In this document: positions 35,626 through 43,998 of the stretch, in pieces
Layout of the letters: the number at the start of each line of letters is the position of its first letter
Numbering within the stretch: the stretch's first letter is position 1
Assembly: GCA_958295785.1 (NCBI GenBank)
Contig: OY282377.1
Location: forward strand, 2,556,394-2,620,393
Length of the DNA: 64,000 nt
Source: an uncultured Latescibacterota bacterium
GTDB lineage: Bacteria > Latescibacterota > UBA2968
Direction of reading: 5' to 3'
Program-made: the position numbers and the translations under genes
The notes under the pieces: generated by a model
What the model was told of the DNA's origin: nothing
Seen by the model: the letters and a program-made list of their open reading frames with translations, nothing else
Databases searched by the model: none

Positions 35626-36185
35626 CTATTTATTTGAAATGACGTCCTGAAATGCTTGTGAATCATCGCCCTTATCCGCGATGACATAAGAACTCTCATA
35701 CCCAGCGATTAACGCCTCTGCTTGGGTTTGATCGTGGGCTTGTCCCGGGGTGAGTCGAAACCTGAGCGGGATGCCTTGTGCATCGGTGCAAAGGTGGACT
35801 TTGGTGCTGAACCCGCCCCGGCTTCTGCCGAGGGCTTGCGCGGCTTGTCCCCCTTTTTTTTTGGGGCCCCCGCTGCACAGGAATGAGCCCGCACAACAGG
35901 GCTGTCAATGATCACAGACGCCAAATCTGGATCAGAGGTAAAATGCTGGTGCATGTGTTCCCACACGCCATGCTCAACCCAGCGGGCAAAGCGTTTATAG
36001 ACCGAGTGCCACTTCCCATAGTGCTTCGGCAATTGACGCCACTGACGACCCGAGCGCATCCCCCACACAACCGCCGCAATGAAAAGTTTGCAGTTGGCCT
36101 CCTTCCCGACATAGACATGCGGGCATTCCCGAATAAAAGCGAGAATTTTAGGCCACTGTTTCGCAGGGAGAGTATATTTTGACAT
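35626..36185 (-). mobile_element. Truncated IS5-family transposase with -1 frameshift site
   Basis: The first frame (from the ATG at 36185) gives the DUF4096 head, WPKILAFIRECPHVYVG and the first catalytic Asp in VIIDSPVVRAHS. At an A9 run (35863-35871) a -1 shift continues as QALGRSRGGFSTKVHLCTDA and LTPGQAHDQTQAEALIAGYE with the second Asp in VIADKGDDS, then stops at 35626. IS5/IS427-group elements are known to use such a frameshift. The last third, with the catalytic Glu, is missing, and no clear terminal inverted repeat is seen, so the copy is dead. The unshifted frame alone ends at 35709. Confidence 0.85.
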
Positions 36186-36289
36186 ACACACAGAATAACA
36201 CACATATCTCAAGTGTCAACACGACCTCGTATTACGCGCTCGCTCAAGGCGATAAAAATAGACATGATGCAAGCCATCAAAGGAGCCAT

Positions 36290-36400
36290 GCTCCCCCCCC
36301 TTGACCTTTAAGAGAGTATCTTTCCTGTTAGGAAAGGGGGCCGGGGGGATAGGTCCCATTGCCCCCCCTAACCCCCTGAATTTGCTGACCGCTGATGAAC
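36290..36400. repeat. C/G-tract intergenic repeat with small hairpin
   Basis: Contains CTTTCCTGTTAGGAAAG (6-bp stem), C8 and C7 runs, a GGGGGCCGGGGGGATAGG tract, then TTTGCTGACCGCTGATGAAC, one of the recurring CTGACCGCTGAT words seen also near 11960 and 57775. It lies directly ahead of the MmeI-like gene. Confidence 0.55.
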
Positions 36401-36423
36401 AAGGCGTAACCATAAATTAAGCC

Positions 36424-39264
36424 ATGATACCAGATACGTTTATCGCCAAGTGGCGGGCCTCCGAACTCAAGGAGCGTTCCGCGGCGCAGGAACACTTTAT
36501 CGACCTGTGTCGCATGATCGACGAGGCAACGCCCGCAGACGCCGACCCCACGGGCGAATGGTACTGTTTTGAGCGCGGGGCGCGCAAGGACACGGGTGCC
36601 AAAGGCTGGGCCGATGTGTGGAAGCGCGATCACTTCGCTTGGGAATACAAGGGCAAACACGCCAACTTGGACATGGCCTTTGACCAACTTAGGCAATACG
36701 CACTCGCGTTGGAAAGCCCTCCGCTTTTAATCGTCTCGGATATGACGCGGTTTCGCATTCACACGACTTGGACAAATAGCGTGAGCGAGACGCACGAGTT
36801 CGAGATCGGCGATCTGACCGATGCCCGAGTTCGCAACAAGCTGAAGTGGGCACTTTCCGCCCCAGAGAAATTGCGCCCTAGCGAGACCCGGCAGATGCTG
36901 ACCGGGCGTGCAGCGCAGAATTTCGCGCAGTTGGCGCAGGGCTTGCGGGAGCGCGGCTGCGACCCCCAAGCCGTGGCGCATTTTGTCAACCGACTCGTCT
37001 TTTGCATGTTCGCCGAAGATGTGGATTTGTTGCCCAATAAGATGTTCACGCGGATGCTGGAACAGGCCCGTACTCAGCCAGAGGAATTTGTCGATATGGC
37101 TCGCGGTCTGTTTGCAGCGATGGCGACCGGCGGTAGAGTGGGTTTTGAGAAGGTGGCGTGGTTCAACGGCAGATTGTTTGACGATGACGCTACCCTACCG
37201 CTGGACAAGGCCGAGATCGATGCCGTGCTTCAGGTTGCAAGACTGGAGTGGGCAGAGGTCGATCCTTCTATTTTGGGCACGCTGTTTGAACGCGGGCTCG
37301 ATCCCAATAAGCGGGCACAACTGGGGGCGCACTATACGGACAGTGACAAGGTCATGGCGATTGTCGAGCCGGTGATACGCCGCCCATGGCTTGCGGAGTG
37401 GGAGATGGCAAAAGCCGAGATCGCGGCTTGTTTGGAAAAGGTGAGTGCGACCAAGTCGCGCGCTGTGAAAACGCGACAACGCGGACAAGCGGACCGGCTG
37501 TTGGGGGAATTTCTCGAACGGTTGCGAAAATTCACCGTGCTCGATCCGGCCTGTGGATCGGGCAATTTCCTCTATCTGGCCCTGCAAACGCTCAAGGATG
37601 TGGAGCATCAGGTGCAGATAGAGGCCGAGGCAATGGGCTTTCAACGGGGGATTCCCACGGTTGGTCCGGCCAATGTCAAGGGCATTGAGGTCAACCCCTA
37701 CGCCGCCGAATTGGCCCGCGTGTCCGTGTGGATCGGCGAACTTCAGTGGCTGAGGGATCACGGATTTCGGGGATCGAGCACCCCCATTCTGAAACCGCTC
37801 AACACCATCGAATGCCGCGATGCGATCCTGACCCCCGAAGGCGAGGAACCGGTGTGGCCGCAAGCCGATGTGGTGATCGGCAACCCGCCTTTTCTCGGTG
37901 GGAAATTGTTGCGCCGGGGATTGGGCGGCGACTATGTCGAGTCTTTGCAGAGACTTTACGGATCGCGGATTCACGGCGAGGCCGATCTCGTATGCTACTG
38001 GTTTGACAAAGCATCGCGCTTGGTTGCCGAGGGAAAGCTCGCTCGCGCAGGTCTCGTTGCGACGAACTCGATTCGGGGTGGGCGCAATCGTTCGGTGCTG
38101 GATCGGATCGTTGAGCACGGGATCATCTTCAACGCCTATTCGGATGAACCTTGGGTGATTGAGGGCGCGGCTGTTCGCGTTTCCCTTGTCTGTTTCACTG
38201 GGCCAGGGCAACGTGTTCCCTTCACCTTGGACGGGACGAGGGTGACGGGTATTCAGGCCGATTTGACGGCAGGGACCCTCGATCTGACAAAGGCGCGGAA
38301 AATAGCACGGAATTTAGGTGCCGCCTTCATGGGCGACATCAAGAACGGTGCGTTCGACATTCCAGGCGACCTCGCACGCGCATGGCTCTGCTTGCCCGCA
38401 AATCCAAACGGCAGGCCCAATGCCGATGTTCTCAAGCCTTGGATCAACGGCATGGATCTGACGCGGCGTTCCACCGGAAAGTGGATTATTGATTTCGGCC
38501 CTTTGATGGACGAAGCCGATGCTGCACTCTACGAAGTGCCATTTGCCCATGTTCTGGAATATGTCAAGCCAGTAAGACAGAGGAACCGGGCAAAAAAGGT
38601 CAGGGAATTTTGGTGGCGACATGAAGCCTCGAGGCCTGGCATGTGGCAGGCGTTAAAAGGGCTGTCGCGCTACATCGCCACGCCCCGTGTCGCCAAGCAT
38701 CGGCTGTTCGTATGGCTCGACGCCCGCGTTTGTCCCGATAGCCAACTGATCGTCATTGCTCGCGACGACGATACGACGCTTGGCATTTTGCACAGCAGGT
38801 TTCACGAGCTTTGGGCACTGCGGCTTGGAACAAGTCTTGGCGTGACGCCGCGCTACACGCCGACCACGACCTTTGCAACATTCCCGTTCCCGGAAGGACT
38901 GACGCCCGACATTCCCGCTGCCGAGTACGCAAAAGATCCACGCGCCATTGCCATTGCCGAGGCCGCACGGCGGCTTGTCGAACTCCGCGACCACTGGCTC
39001 AACCCGCCCGAATGGATGGCGTGGATAGATGAGCCGGTCGCTGGTTATCCCCAGCGTCCGGTGCCCCGGGACGAGGCGGCGGCGACAGAACTCAAAAAGC
39101 GCACGCTGACCAACCTCTACAACGCCCGGCCGCAATGGCTGGCCAATGCCCACGCCGCGCTCAATGCCGCTGTCGCCGCCGCCTACGGTTGGCCCGCCGA
39201 CATATCTGACGCCGCCGCGCTCCGCGAATTGCTGGCGTTGAATTTGGCGGATGGAAGCGGATAA
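36424..39264 (+). CDS. MmeI-like single-chain restriction-modification enzyme (type IIL)
   Basis: 946 residues. Order as in MmeI: N-terminal endonuclease domain with D64-X9-E74-Y-K76 (DVWKRDHFAWEYK), the exact spacing of the MmeI catalytic motif; a helical connector with GAHYTDSDKVMAIV; the gamma-class adenine methyltransferase with VLDPACGSGNFLYLAL (about 370) and the catalytic VVIGNPPFLGG (about 485); a target-recognition region (about 620-850) including TPRVAKHRLFVW; and a C-terminal helical domain. All catalytic motifs look intact, so it should both methylate and cut. The start ATG has no strong ribosome-binding site. It is followed 31 bases later by the NDT-like gene, apparently in one operon. 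Confidence 0.88.
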   Translation: MIPDTFIAKWRASELKERSAAQEHFIDLCRMIDEATPADADPTGEWYCFERGARKDTGAKGWADVWKRDHFAWEYKGKHANLDMAFDQLRQYALALESPPLLIVSDMTRFRIHTTWTNSVSETHEFEIGDLTDARVRNKLKWALSAPEKLRPSETRQMLTGRAAQNFAQLAQGLRERGCDPQAVAHFVNRLVFCMFAEDVDLLPNKMFTRMLEQARTQPEEFVDMARGLFAAMATGGRVGFEKVAWFNGRLFDDDATLPLDKAEIDAVLQVARLEWAEVDPSILGTLFERGLDPNKRAQLGAHYTDSDKVMAIVEPVIRRPWLAEWEMAKAEIAACLEKVSATKSRAVKTRQRGQADRLLGEFLERLRKFTVLDPACGSGNFLYLALQTLKDVEHQVQIEAEAMGFQRGIPTVGPANVKGIEVNPYAAELARVSVWIGELQWLRDHGFRGSSTPILKPLNTIECRDAILTPEGEEPVWPQADVVIGNPPFLGGKLLRRGLGGDYVESLQRLYGSRIHGEADLVCYWFDKASRLVAEGKLARAGLVATNSIRGGRNRSVLDRIVEHGIIFNAYSDEPWVIEGAAVRVSLVCFTGPGQRVPFTLDGTRVTGIQADLTAGTLDLTKARKIARNLGAAFMGDIKNGAFDIPGDLARAWLCLPANPNGRPNADVLKPWINGMDLTRRSTGKWIIDFGPLMDEADAALYEVPFAHVLEYVKPVRQRNRAKKVREFWWRHEASRPGMWQALKGLSRYIATPRVAKHRLFVWLDARVCPDSQLIVIARDDDTTLGILHSRFHELWALRLGTSLGVTPRYTPTTTFATFPFPEGLTPDIPAAEYAKDPRAIAIAEAARRLVELRDHWLNPPEWMAWIDEPVAGYPQRPVPRDEAAATELKKRTLTNLYNARPQWLANAHAALNAAVAAAYGWPADISDAAALRELLALNLADGSG

Positions 39265-39295
39265 TTTGGGCGAAACACGAAAGTGAGGAAACATC

Positions 39296-39997
39296 ATGAA
39301 CAACTTCACCAATCCGGCAGTACAGGCGATGAATCTCATTCGATTCATTGGAGATGAAGTGGCGCAATCGGGCGAACCAATTTCTCACCTTCCGGTTACT
39401 GTTATCCAAAATGCCATTGGTGCGCCTAGTGAGAAATTTGCCGAACAACTCGTCGAAGAATTATCCGAAAATGCTGTCATAAAAATGGCAGAGCCAATGA
39501 TAGTGCAACAACAAGGCCCCATATTTCGATATGTTAATCTTACTCTTAAAGGATGGGAACAGTACGAGACGGAAAAGCGCGGCGAGTTTGCTGGAAACCA
39601 AGGTTTCCTCGCCATGCAGTTCAACGACGATGATCTCGACGCTTTTGTGCGGGATGTTGTAAAACCGGCGGTGAAAGATGAGACCGGCTATGATCTCGTC
39701 GATATGCGCGATGTCGGGAGGGCAGGTATCATTGATAATATCATGCGCGTTCAGATTAGAGATTCAGCATTTGTGATCGCCGACCTTACCCACGATAACT
39801 ACGGCGCGTATTGGGAGGCCGGTTACGCGGAGGGCCTGGGCAAGCCCGTCATTTATATTTGCGAAAAGGAAAAGTTTGAGAGCAAAACAACCCACTTTGA
39901 TACGAACCACTGCACGACCGTTCTTTGGTCTATGGATAACGTCGAGGGTTTCAAGAAAGAATTGATTGCCACAATTCGCAGGTCTCTCAAATCATAA
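39296..39997 (+). CDS. Nucleoside 2-deoxyribosyltransferase-like (NDT/TIR-like fold) protein
   Basis: 233 residues. Residues 1-100 look like a winged-helix-type module; from 100 on comes GFLAMQFNDDDLDAFVRDVV, VDMRDVGRAGIIDNI, and FVIADLTHDNYGAYWEAGYA followed by EGLGKPVIYIC. The Asp and the Glu of the last segment match the nucleotide-base-exchange site of the NDT superfamily; the DTNH motif near residue 200 is common in the uncharacterised, stand-alone branch. Such domains often act on nucleotides or NAD-like molecules in defence systems. Start ATG 31 bases after the MmeI-like stop, with GAGGAAAC as ribosome-binding site. It is AT-richer than its neighbours. Confidence 0.8.
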   Translation: MNNFTNPAVQAMNLIRFIGDEVAQSGEPISHLPVTVIQNAIGAPSEKFAEQLVEELSENAVIKMAEPMIVQQQGPIFRYVNLTLKGWEQYETEKRGEFAGNQGFLAMQFNDDDLDAFVRDVVKPAVKDETGYDLVDMRDVGRAGIIDNIMRVQIRDSAFVIADLTHDNYGAYWEAGYAEGLGKPVIYICEKEKFESKTTHFDTNHCTTVLWSMDNVEGFKKELIATIRRSLKS

Positions 39998-40114
39998 AAA
40001 ATATTGAGCGGGTTGGCGTATGAGCCAACCATTATCACGAGTATCATTACGAGCATTGCGTATCGTTTCAGCATTTGTCTTACGTCTCACCTTTCACCAC
40101 CAACCACTGAATCC

Positions 40115-41587
40115 ATGCCACTTCTCTCTGCCATACTTCTCGTTCCCGTCACCACGCTCGTCGTGCTTTTGCTGATGCCCAAGCGCGCTGTGCGGGGCAT
40201 TCGTTTGATCTGTGCGTGCAGTGGCTTGTTGACCTGTGCGTTGGGGTTGCAACTCTGGGTGGGATATGACCCCGCAATGGGCGGCATTCAGTTTGAGGAG
40301 ATGATCCCATGGGTCGCGGCGATGGGCATTTCCTATCACCTCGGCGTGGATGGATTTGGCACGGTTCTCGTGATGCTCAACGCCATTGTCTATTTCACTG
40401 GGGTGCTCACCATGTGGGACCTCAAAACGCGCGTAAAAGAATACTTCGCGTTTATGGTGCTCTTGGTCATCGGCGTGTTTGGCGTGTTTATGTCGCTGGA
40501 TCTGTTTTTCTTTTTCTTTTTTTATGAAATCGCGGTCGTGCCCATGTACCCCCTCATCCTGATATGGGGCAGCGGAAACAAAGAATACGCTGGGATGAAA
40601 CTCATGCTCTTTCTCTTGGCCGGCAGCGCGCTTCTCTTTCCCGGCCTGTTGGCGATTTATCACCACGCGGGCCTCAACACCTTTGACCTCATCGCCTTGT
40701 CCCAACACGCCTTCGATGCCGAATTTCAGATTTTTGTCTATCCCTTCCTCTACATTGGCTTTGGGGTTTTGGCCGGGCTGTTCCCCTTCCACGGCTGGTC
40801 GCCCACGGGCCACGTTGCGGCGCCATCTGCGGTTTCCATGCTGCACGCGGGCGTTTTGATGAAACTCGGCGCGTTTGGCGTGCTCAACATTGGCATGCGC
40901 TTGCTGCCCGAAGGGGCCGCGTATTGGGCGCCTGCCTTTTCGGTCTTGGCTGTGGTTGGAATTATCTACGGCGCGTTTGTCGCCATGCGGCAGACCGATT
41001 TCAAATTTGTAATCGGCTTTTCATCCGTGTCGCACATGGGCATTGTCTTGCTCGGCCTCAATCTCGCGGTTTTGGGCACCGCAGGCGCAGACGCGCTCAA
41101 TGGCGCGGTTTTTCAGATGTTCGCGCACGGCATCATGACTGCCCTGTTTTTCAGCACGGCGGGGTATATCTACGACAAAGCCCATTCCAAAACCCTCGCG
41201 GATTTCGGGGGCTTGGGCACGCAAATGCCCCGTGCGGTGTCCATTTTTATTCTCGCGGGTCTATGCGGTGCAGGGCTGCCCGGGCTGGCGAGTTTCTGGG
41301 CGGAATTGCTCGTGTTTCTCGCCGCGCTGAAAATCTATCCCATCGCCGGGGCGATCATTATTATCGGCCTCGTGCTCACGGCCATTTACATTTTGCGCGT
41401 CTTCAATGTGGCCTTTTTTGGCCCGCCCAATCCCAAATGGGAAAATCTGCGGGCGATGGACATGTCCGGCCTGCACTTGCTGCCGCGCGCCATTTTGATC
41501 GCCGCGCTCGTGATCTTTGGCTTTGTGCCGCGCCTCATGCTCGATTTGATCAACAGCACGACGATGGCTTTTTTGGATGCGTTTTGA
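40115..41587 (+). CDS. nuoM: NADH-quinone oxidoreductase subunit M
   Basis: 490 residues from the ATG at 40115, an antiporter-like proton-pumping membrane subunit of complex I with about 14 transmembrane helices. Family landmarks: DGFGTVLVMLNAIV, the functional Glu in FFYEIAVVPMYPLI, a Lys in NKEYAGMKLMLF, and HGWSPTGHVAAPSAVSMLHAGVLMKLGAFG. No Shine-Dalgarno site is seen; the bases before the ATG are an ACCAACCACTGA word like that before lgt. nuoN follows. The other complex I genes, including nuoL normally just upstream, are not in the window; the NDT-like gene occupies that place. Confidence 0.95.
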   Translation: MPLLSAILLVPVTTLVVLLLMPKRAVRGIRLICACSGLLTCALGLQLWVGYDPAMGGIQFEEMIPWVAAMGISYHLGVDGFGTVLVMLNAIVYFTGVLTMWDLKTRVKEYFAFMVLLVIGVFGVFMSLDLFFFFFFYEIAVVPMYPLILIWGSGNKEYAGMKLMLFLLAGSALLFPGLLAIYHHAGLNTFDLIALSQHAFDAEFQIFVYPFLYIGFGVLAGLFPFHGWSPTGHVAAPSAVSMLHAGVLMKLGAFGVLNIGMRLLPEGAAYWAPAFSVLAVVGIIYGAFVAMRQTDFKFVIGFSSVSHMGIVLLGLNLAVLGTAGADALNGAVFQMFAHGIMTALFFSTAGYIYDKAHSKTLADFGGLGTQMPRAVSIFILAGLCGAGLPGLASFWAELLVFLAALKIYPIAGAIIIIGLVLTAIYILRVFNVAFFGPPNPKWENLRAMDMSGLHLLPRAILIAALVIFGFVPRLMLDLINSTTMAFLDAF

Positions 41588-41631
41588 ATCACAGCACAGT
41601 ACGCGACAAAAATAGAACTATGGAAAAATAA

Positions 41632-43056
41632 ATGGAATACGCCCTTCTTTTCGCGCCAGAGCTCGTTTGCCTCCTTGTGGGGTTGGTGCTCTTTTTCGCT
41701 GTCGTACTGGGCTGGTCTTACAGCGCGAGCCGGGGCATTGCCATGGTCTTCGGCATTGTGATGGTCGCGGCTTGTCTGTGGACGCTTTCCCTTCAGGGCG
41801 AACCCTTTTTCCCCGGCATATACGCGGTTGATTTCTTTTCCCAACTGCTCAAAACAGCACTCGCGGTCGGGTTCTTATTTGTCGTGGTTGCCAGTGCAGA
41901 ACCGCTCACAGTTGACCGCAGTGGCTGGGGCGAGATGCCGCTCTTTTTGGTCTGTTCCACGCTCGGCATGATGATGATGGTCAGCGCGACCGAACTCCTC
42001 ACCCTCTACGTGGCGATGGAATTGACCGCGTACCCGGTCTATATCGCGGTTGCCCTGCACCGCAATGTGGATACCGGCGGCGAGAGTGCCACCAAATACA
42101 TGGTGCAGGGCATGGCGGCCTCGGCCATTTCGCTCTACGGCATGAGTTTCCTCTTCGGCGCGTTTGGATCGACCTACCTCGCGGACATCAGCCTGTCACA
42201 AGCCACATCGCAACCCATTTTCTATTTGGGCCTGTTTCTCACGCTCGCGGGATTCTTCTTCAAACTCGGCGCGTTTCCCTTCCACTTTTGGGCACCGGAC
42301 ACGTACCAAACCGCGCCCCATCCCGTGATTGCGTTCATCGCCACGGTTTCCAAAATCGCCGCCATCGGTATTTTGTGCCGCTTGTTGTCGCTGGCAATGC
42401 CCGGCGGCTGGGAAGTTGCCCATGCACAAACCGCGCTGATGTGGGCGAGTGTCATTGCGATGAGCTTGGGCAATTTGGCCGCGCTTGTACAACGCGACCT
42501 CAAACGCCTGCTCGGCTACTCCACAGTCGCGCACGCGGGATACGTGCTCCTCGCCTTGCAGACTTTTGCCGAATCCGGGCTGACCGCGGCCCTGTTTTAC
42601 GCGCTCGGGTATTTTGCCATGTCCTTTGCGTGCTTCCTCGTGATCTGCGAAGTGGGCCGCAGCGAAGACCGAATCCCCATCAACGCGGTCTCTGGCCTTT
42701 ACAAACGCGCGCCCTTTCTTTGCTTTACATTGCTCATCGGCCTGTTTGGCCTCATTGGCCTGCCGCCCACAGTGGGCTTTGTCGGCAAATGGTTCCTCTT
42801 TTCTGCGGCCCTGCAACGCGGTCAATTCTATCTCGTCCTCGTCGCCGCGATCAATGCCACAGTCGCCATGTATTATTATCTCCTCATCATCCGCCAACTC
42901 TATTGGGCCGAACCCGCGACCCAAGAGACGATCAAACCCACGCCCCTCGTCGCGCTTACTGCACTGGCGACCATCATCATCGTGGTCGCAATGGGCACGT
43001 TGCCAGGCCCGTTCTGGGATATGGCGGCTCGCGCGGCCCGTGCTCTGATTGGTTGA
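41632..43056 (+). CDS. nuoN: NADH-quinone oxidoreductase subunit N
   Basis: 474 residues, about 14 transmembrane helices, antiporter-like subunit of complex I. Landmarks: a functional Glu in YVAMELTAYPVYIAVALHR, KYMVQGMAASAISLYGMSFL, FKLGAFPFHFWAPDTY with the key lysine, and LKRLLGYSTVAHAGYVLLAL. It starts 44 bases after nuoM and was likely transcribed with it. The terminal nuoMN pair of a nuo operon is retained here without the rest. Confidence 0.95.
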   Translation: MEYALLFAPELVCLLVGLVLFFAVVLGWSYSASRGIAMVFGIVMVAACLWTLSLQGEPFFPGIYAVDFFSQLLKTALAVGFLFVVVASAEPLTVDRSGWGEMPLFLVCSTLGMMMMVSATELLTLYVAMELTAYPVYIAVALHRNVDTGGESATKYMVQGMAASAISLYGMSFLFGAFGSTYLADISLSQATSQPIFYLGLFLTLAGFFFKLGAFPFHFWAPDTYQTAPHPVIAFIATVSKIAAIGILCRLLSLAMPGGWEVAHAQTALMWASVIAMSLGNLAALVQRDLKRLLGYSTVAHAGYVLLALQTFAESGLTAALFYALGYFAMSFACFLVICEVGRSEDRIPINAVSGLYKRAPFLCFTLLIGLFGLIGLPPTVGFVGKWFLFSAALQRGQFYLVLVAAINATVAMYYYLLIIRQLYWAEPATQETIKPTPLVALTALATIIIVVAMGTLPGPFWDMAARAARALIG

Positions 43057-43113
43057 TCTCATAGGCGCGTCTCGCCTCCCGCGTCCCATCAACATTTATC
43101 TGAAAGGAAAATT

Positions 43114-43866
43114 ATGCCGACAGAAATGGAAGATTATTTGTTTGACCTGAGAGGGTATTTGATCCTCGAGCAAGCACTCTCAGCGGGGGAAGTCGATGAA
43201 TTAAACGAACGCTTAGATCGGCTGTTTGCGTCGCGAGAACCATCCGATCCAAATCTGAACCCAAAAAAGGGGTATGAAAATTTTGGTCGATCACTTGGGG
43301 ATATTGTGGAATGCGGCGAACCGTTTGAGCGGTTGATCGATCATCCGTCTTGGACCGATCATTTGCATCGGTACATCGGGGGTGAAGATCGGCCCATTTT
43401 GGAGGCATGTAGCGCGATCTTTCGCGGCCGGGATCAGGCGTCGCGTTTGCATTCGGGCGCGCACAAACGCAGGATGTACACGCAGTTTCGCTATCACAAC
43501 AACGAATTTCGGTGTGGCGAAATCAATATCATGATCGCGCTCAATGATTGGCGACCGGGAGACGGTGCGACCATGGTCGTGCCGGGCAGTCACAAGTCGA
43601 ACATCATCCATCCGGCATTTGCAACACCCGCTCATAAACCGGGTGGATCACTCGATACAGTGGAAGGCGCGGTTGAGGTTTTGATGAATGCGGGCGATGC
43701 ACTCCTATTTGTCGATTGCATGGCGCACGGTTCGGGAAAGCGCGTCAATCCTGGCGTGCGGCGGTCCATTTTATATCGCTACGGCCCAAGGTGGCAGACC
43801 TATCAGCCCAATCGAGACTTGATGGATCGATTAACGCCCGAGCGACGTGCGTTTATGAATGTGTGA
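43114..43866 (+). CDS. Phytanoyl-CoA dioxygenase family protein
   Basis: 250 residues. Fe(II)/2-oxoglutarate-dependent oxygenase of the PhyH type. The distal histidine and 2-oxoglutarate arginine are in CMAHGSGKRVNPGVRRSILYRYG; IALNDWRPGDGATMVVPGSHK is the typical double-stranded beta-helix core. The usual first H-x-D pair is not clear: LHSGAHKRRM and FRYHNNEFR are the only candidates, so the metal site needs care. AAAGGAAA ribosome-binding site before the ATG at 43114. Its substrate is unknown; such proteins are expanded in this type of genome. Confidence 0.82.
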   Translation: MPTEMEDYLFDLRGYLILEQALSAGEVDELNERLDRLFASREPSDPNLNPKKGYENFGRSLGDIVECGEPFERLIDHPSWTDHLHRYIGGEDRPILEACSAIFRGRDQASRLHSGAHKRRMYTQFRYHNNEFRCGEINIMIALNDWRPGDGATMVVPGSHKSNIIHPAFATPAHKPGGSLDTVEGAVEVLMNAGDALLFVDCMAHGSGKRVNPGVRRSILYRYGPRWQTYQPNRDLMDRLTPERRAFMNV

Positions 43867-43998
43867 TCAACTCCTAAACTGCCCAGATATAAAACTCCGA
43901 AAAAGAACCCGCAGTTTTAGCGCGATTGCGGATTCACGCAGCCGACAGCCGATAGAGTCGCTGTTCAGTTGGACAAACAAAAAACCTAGGATCGCCCA

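Noticed and set aside
34392-39997. Prophage or integrative element
   Set aside because: No integrase, structural phage genes, tRNA att site or direct flanking repeats were found; only one dead IS copy is present.
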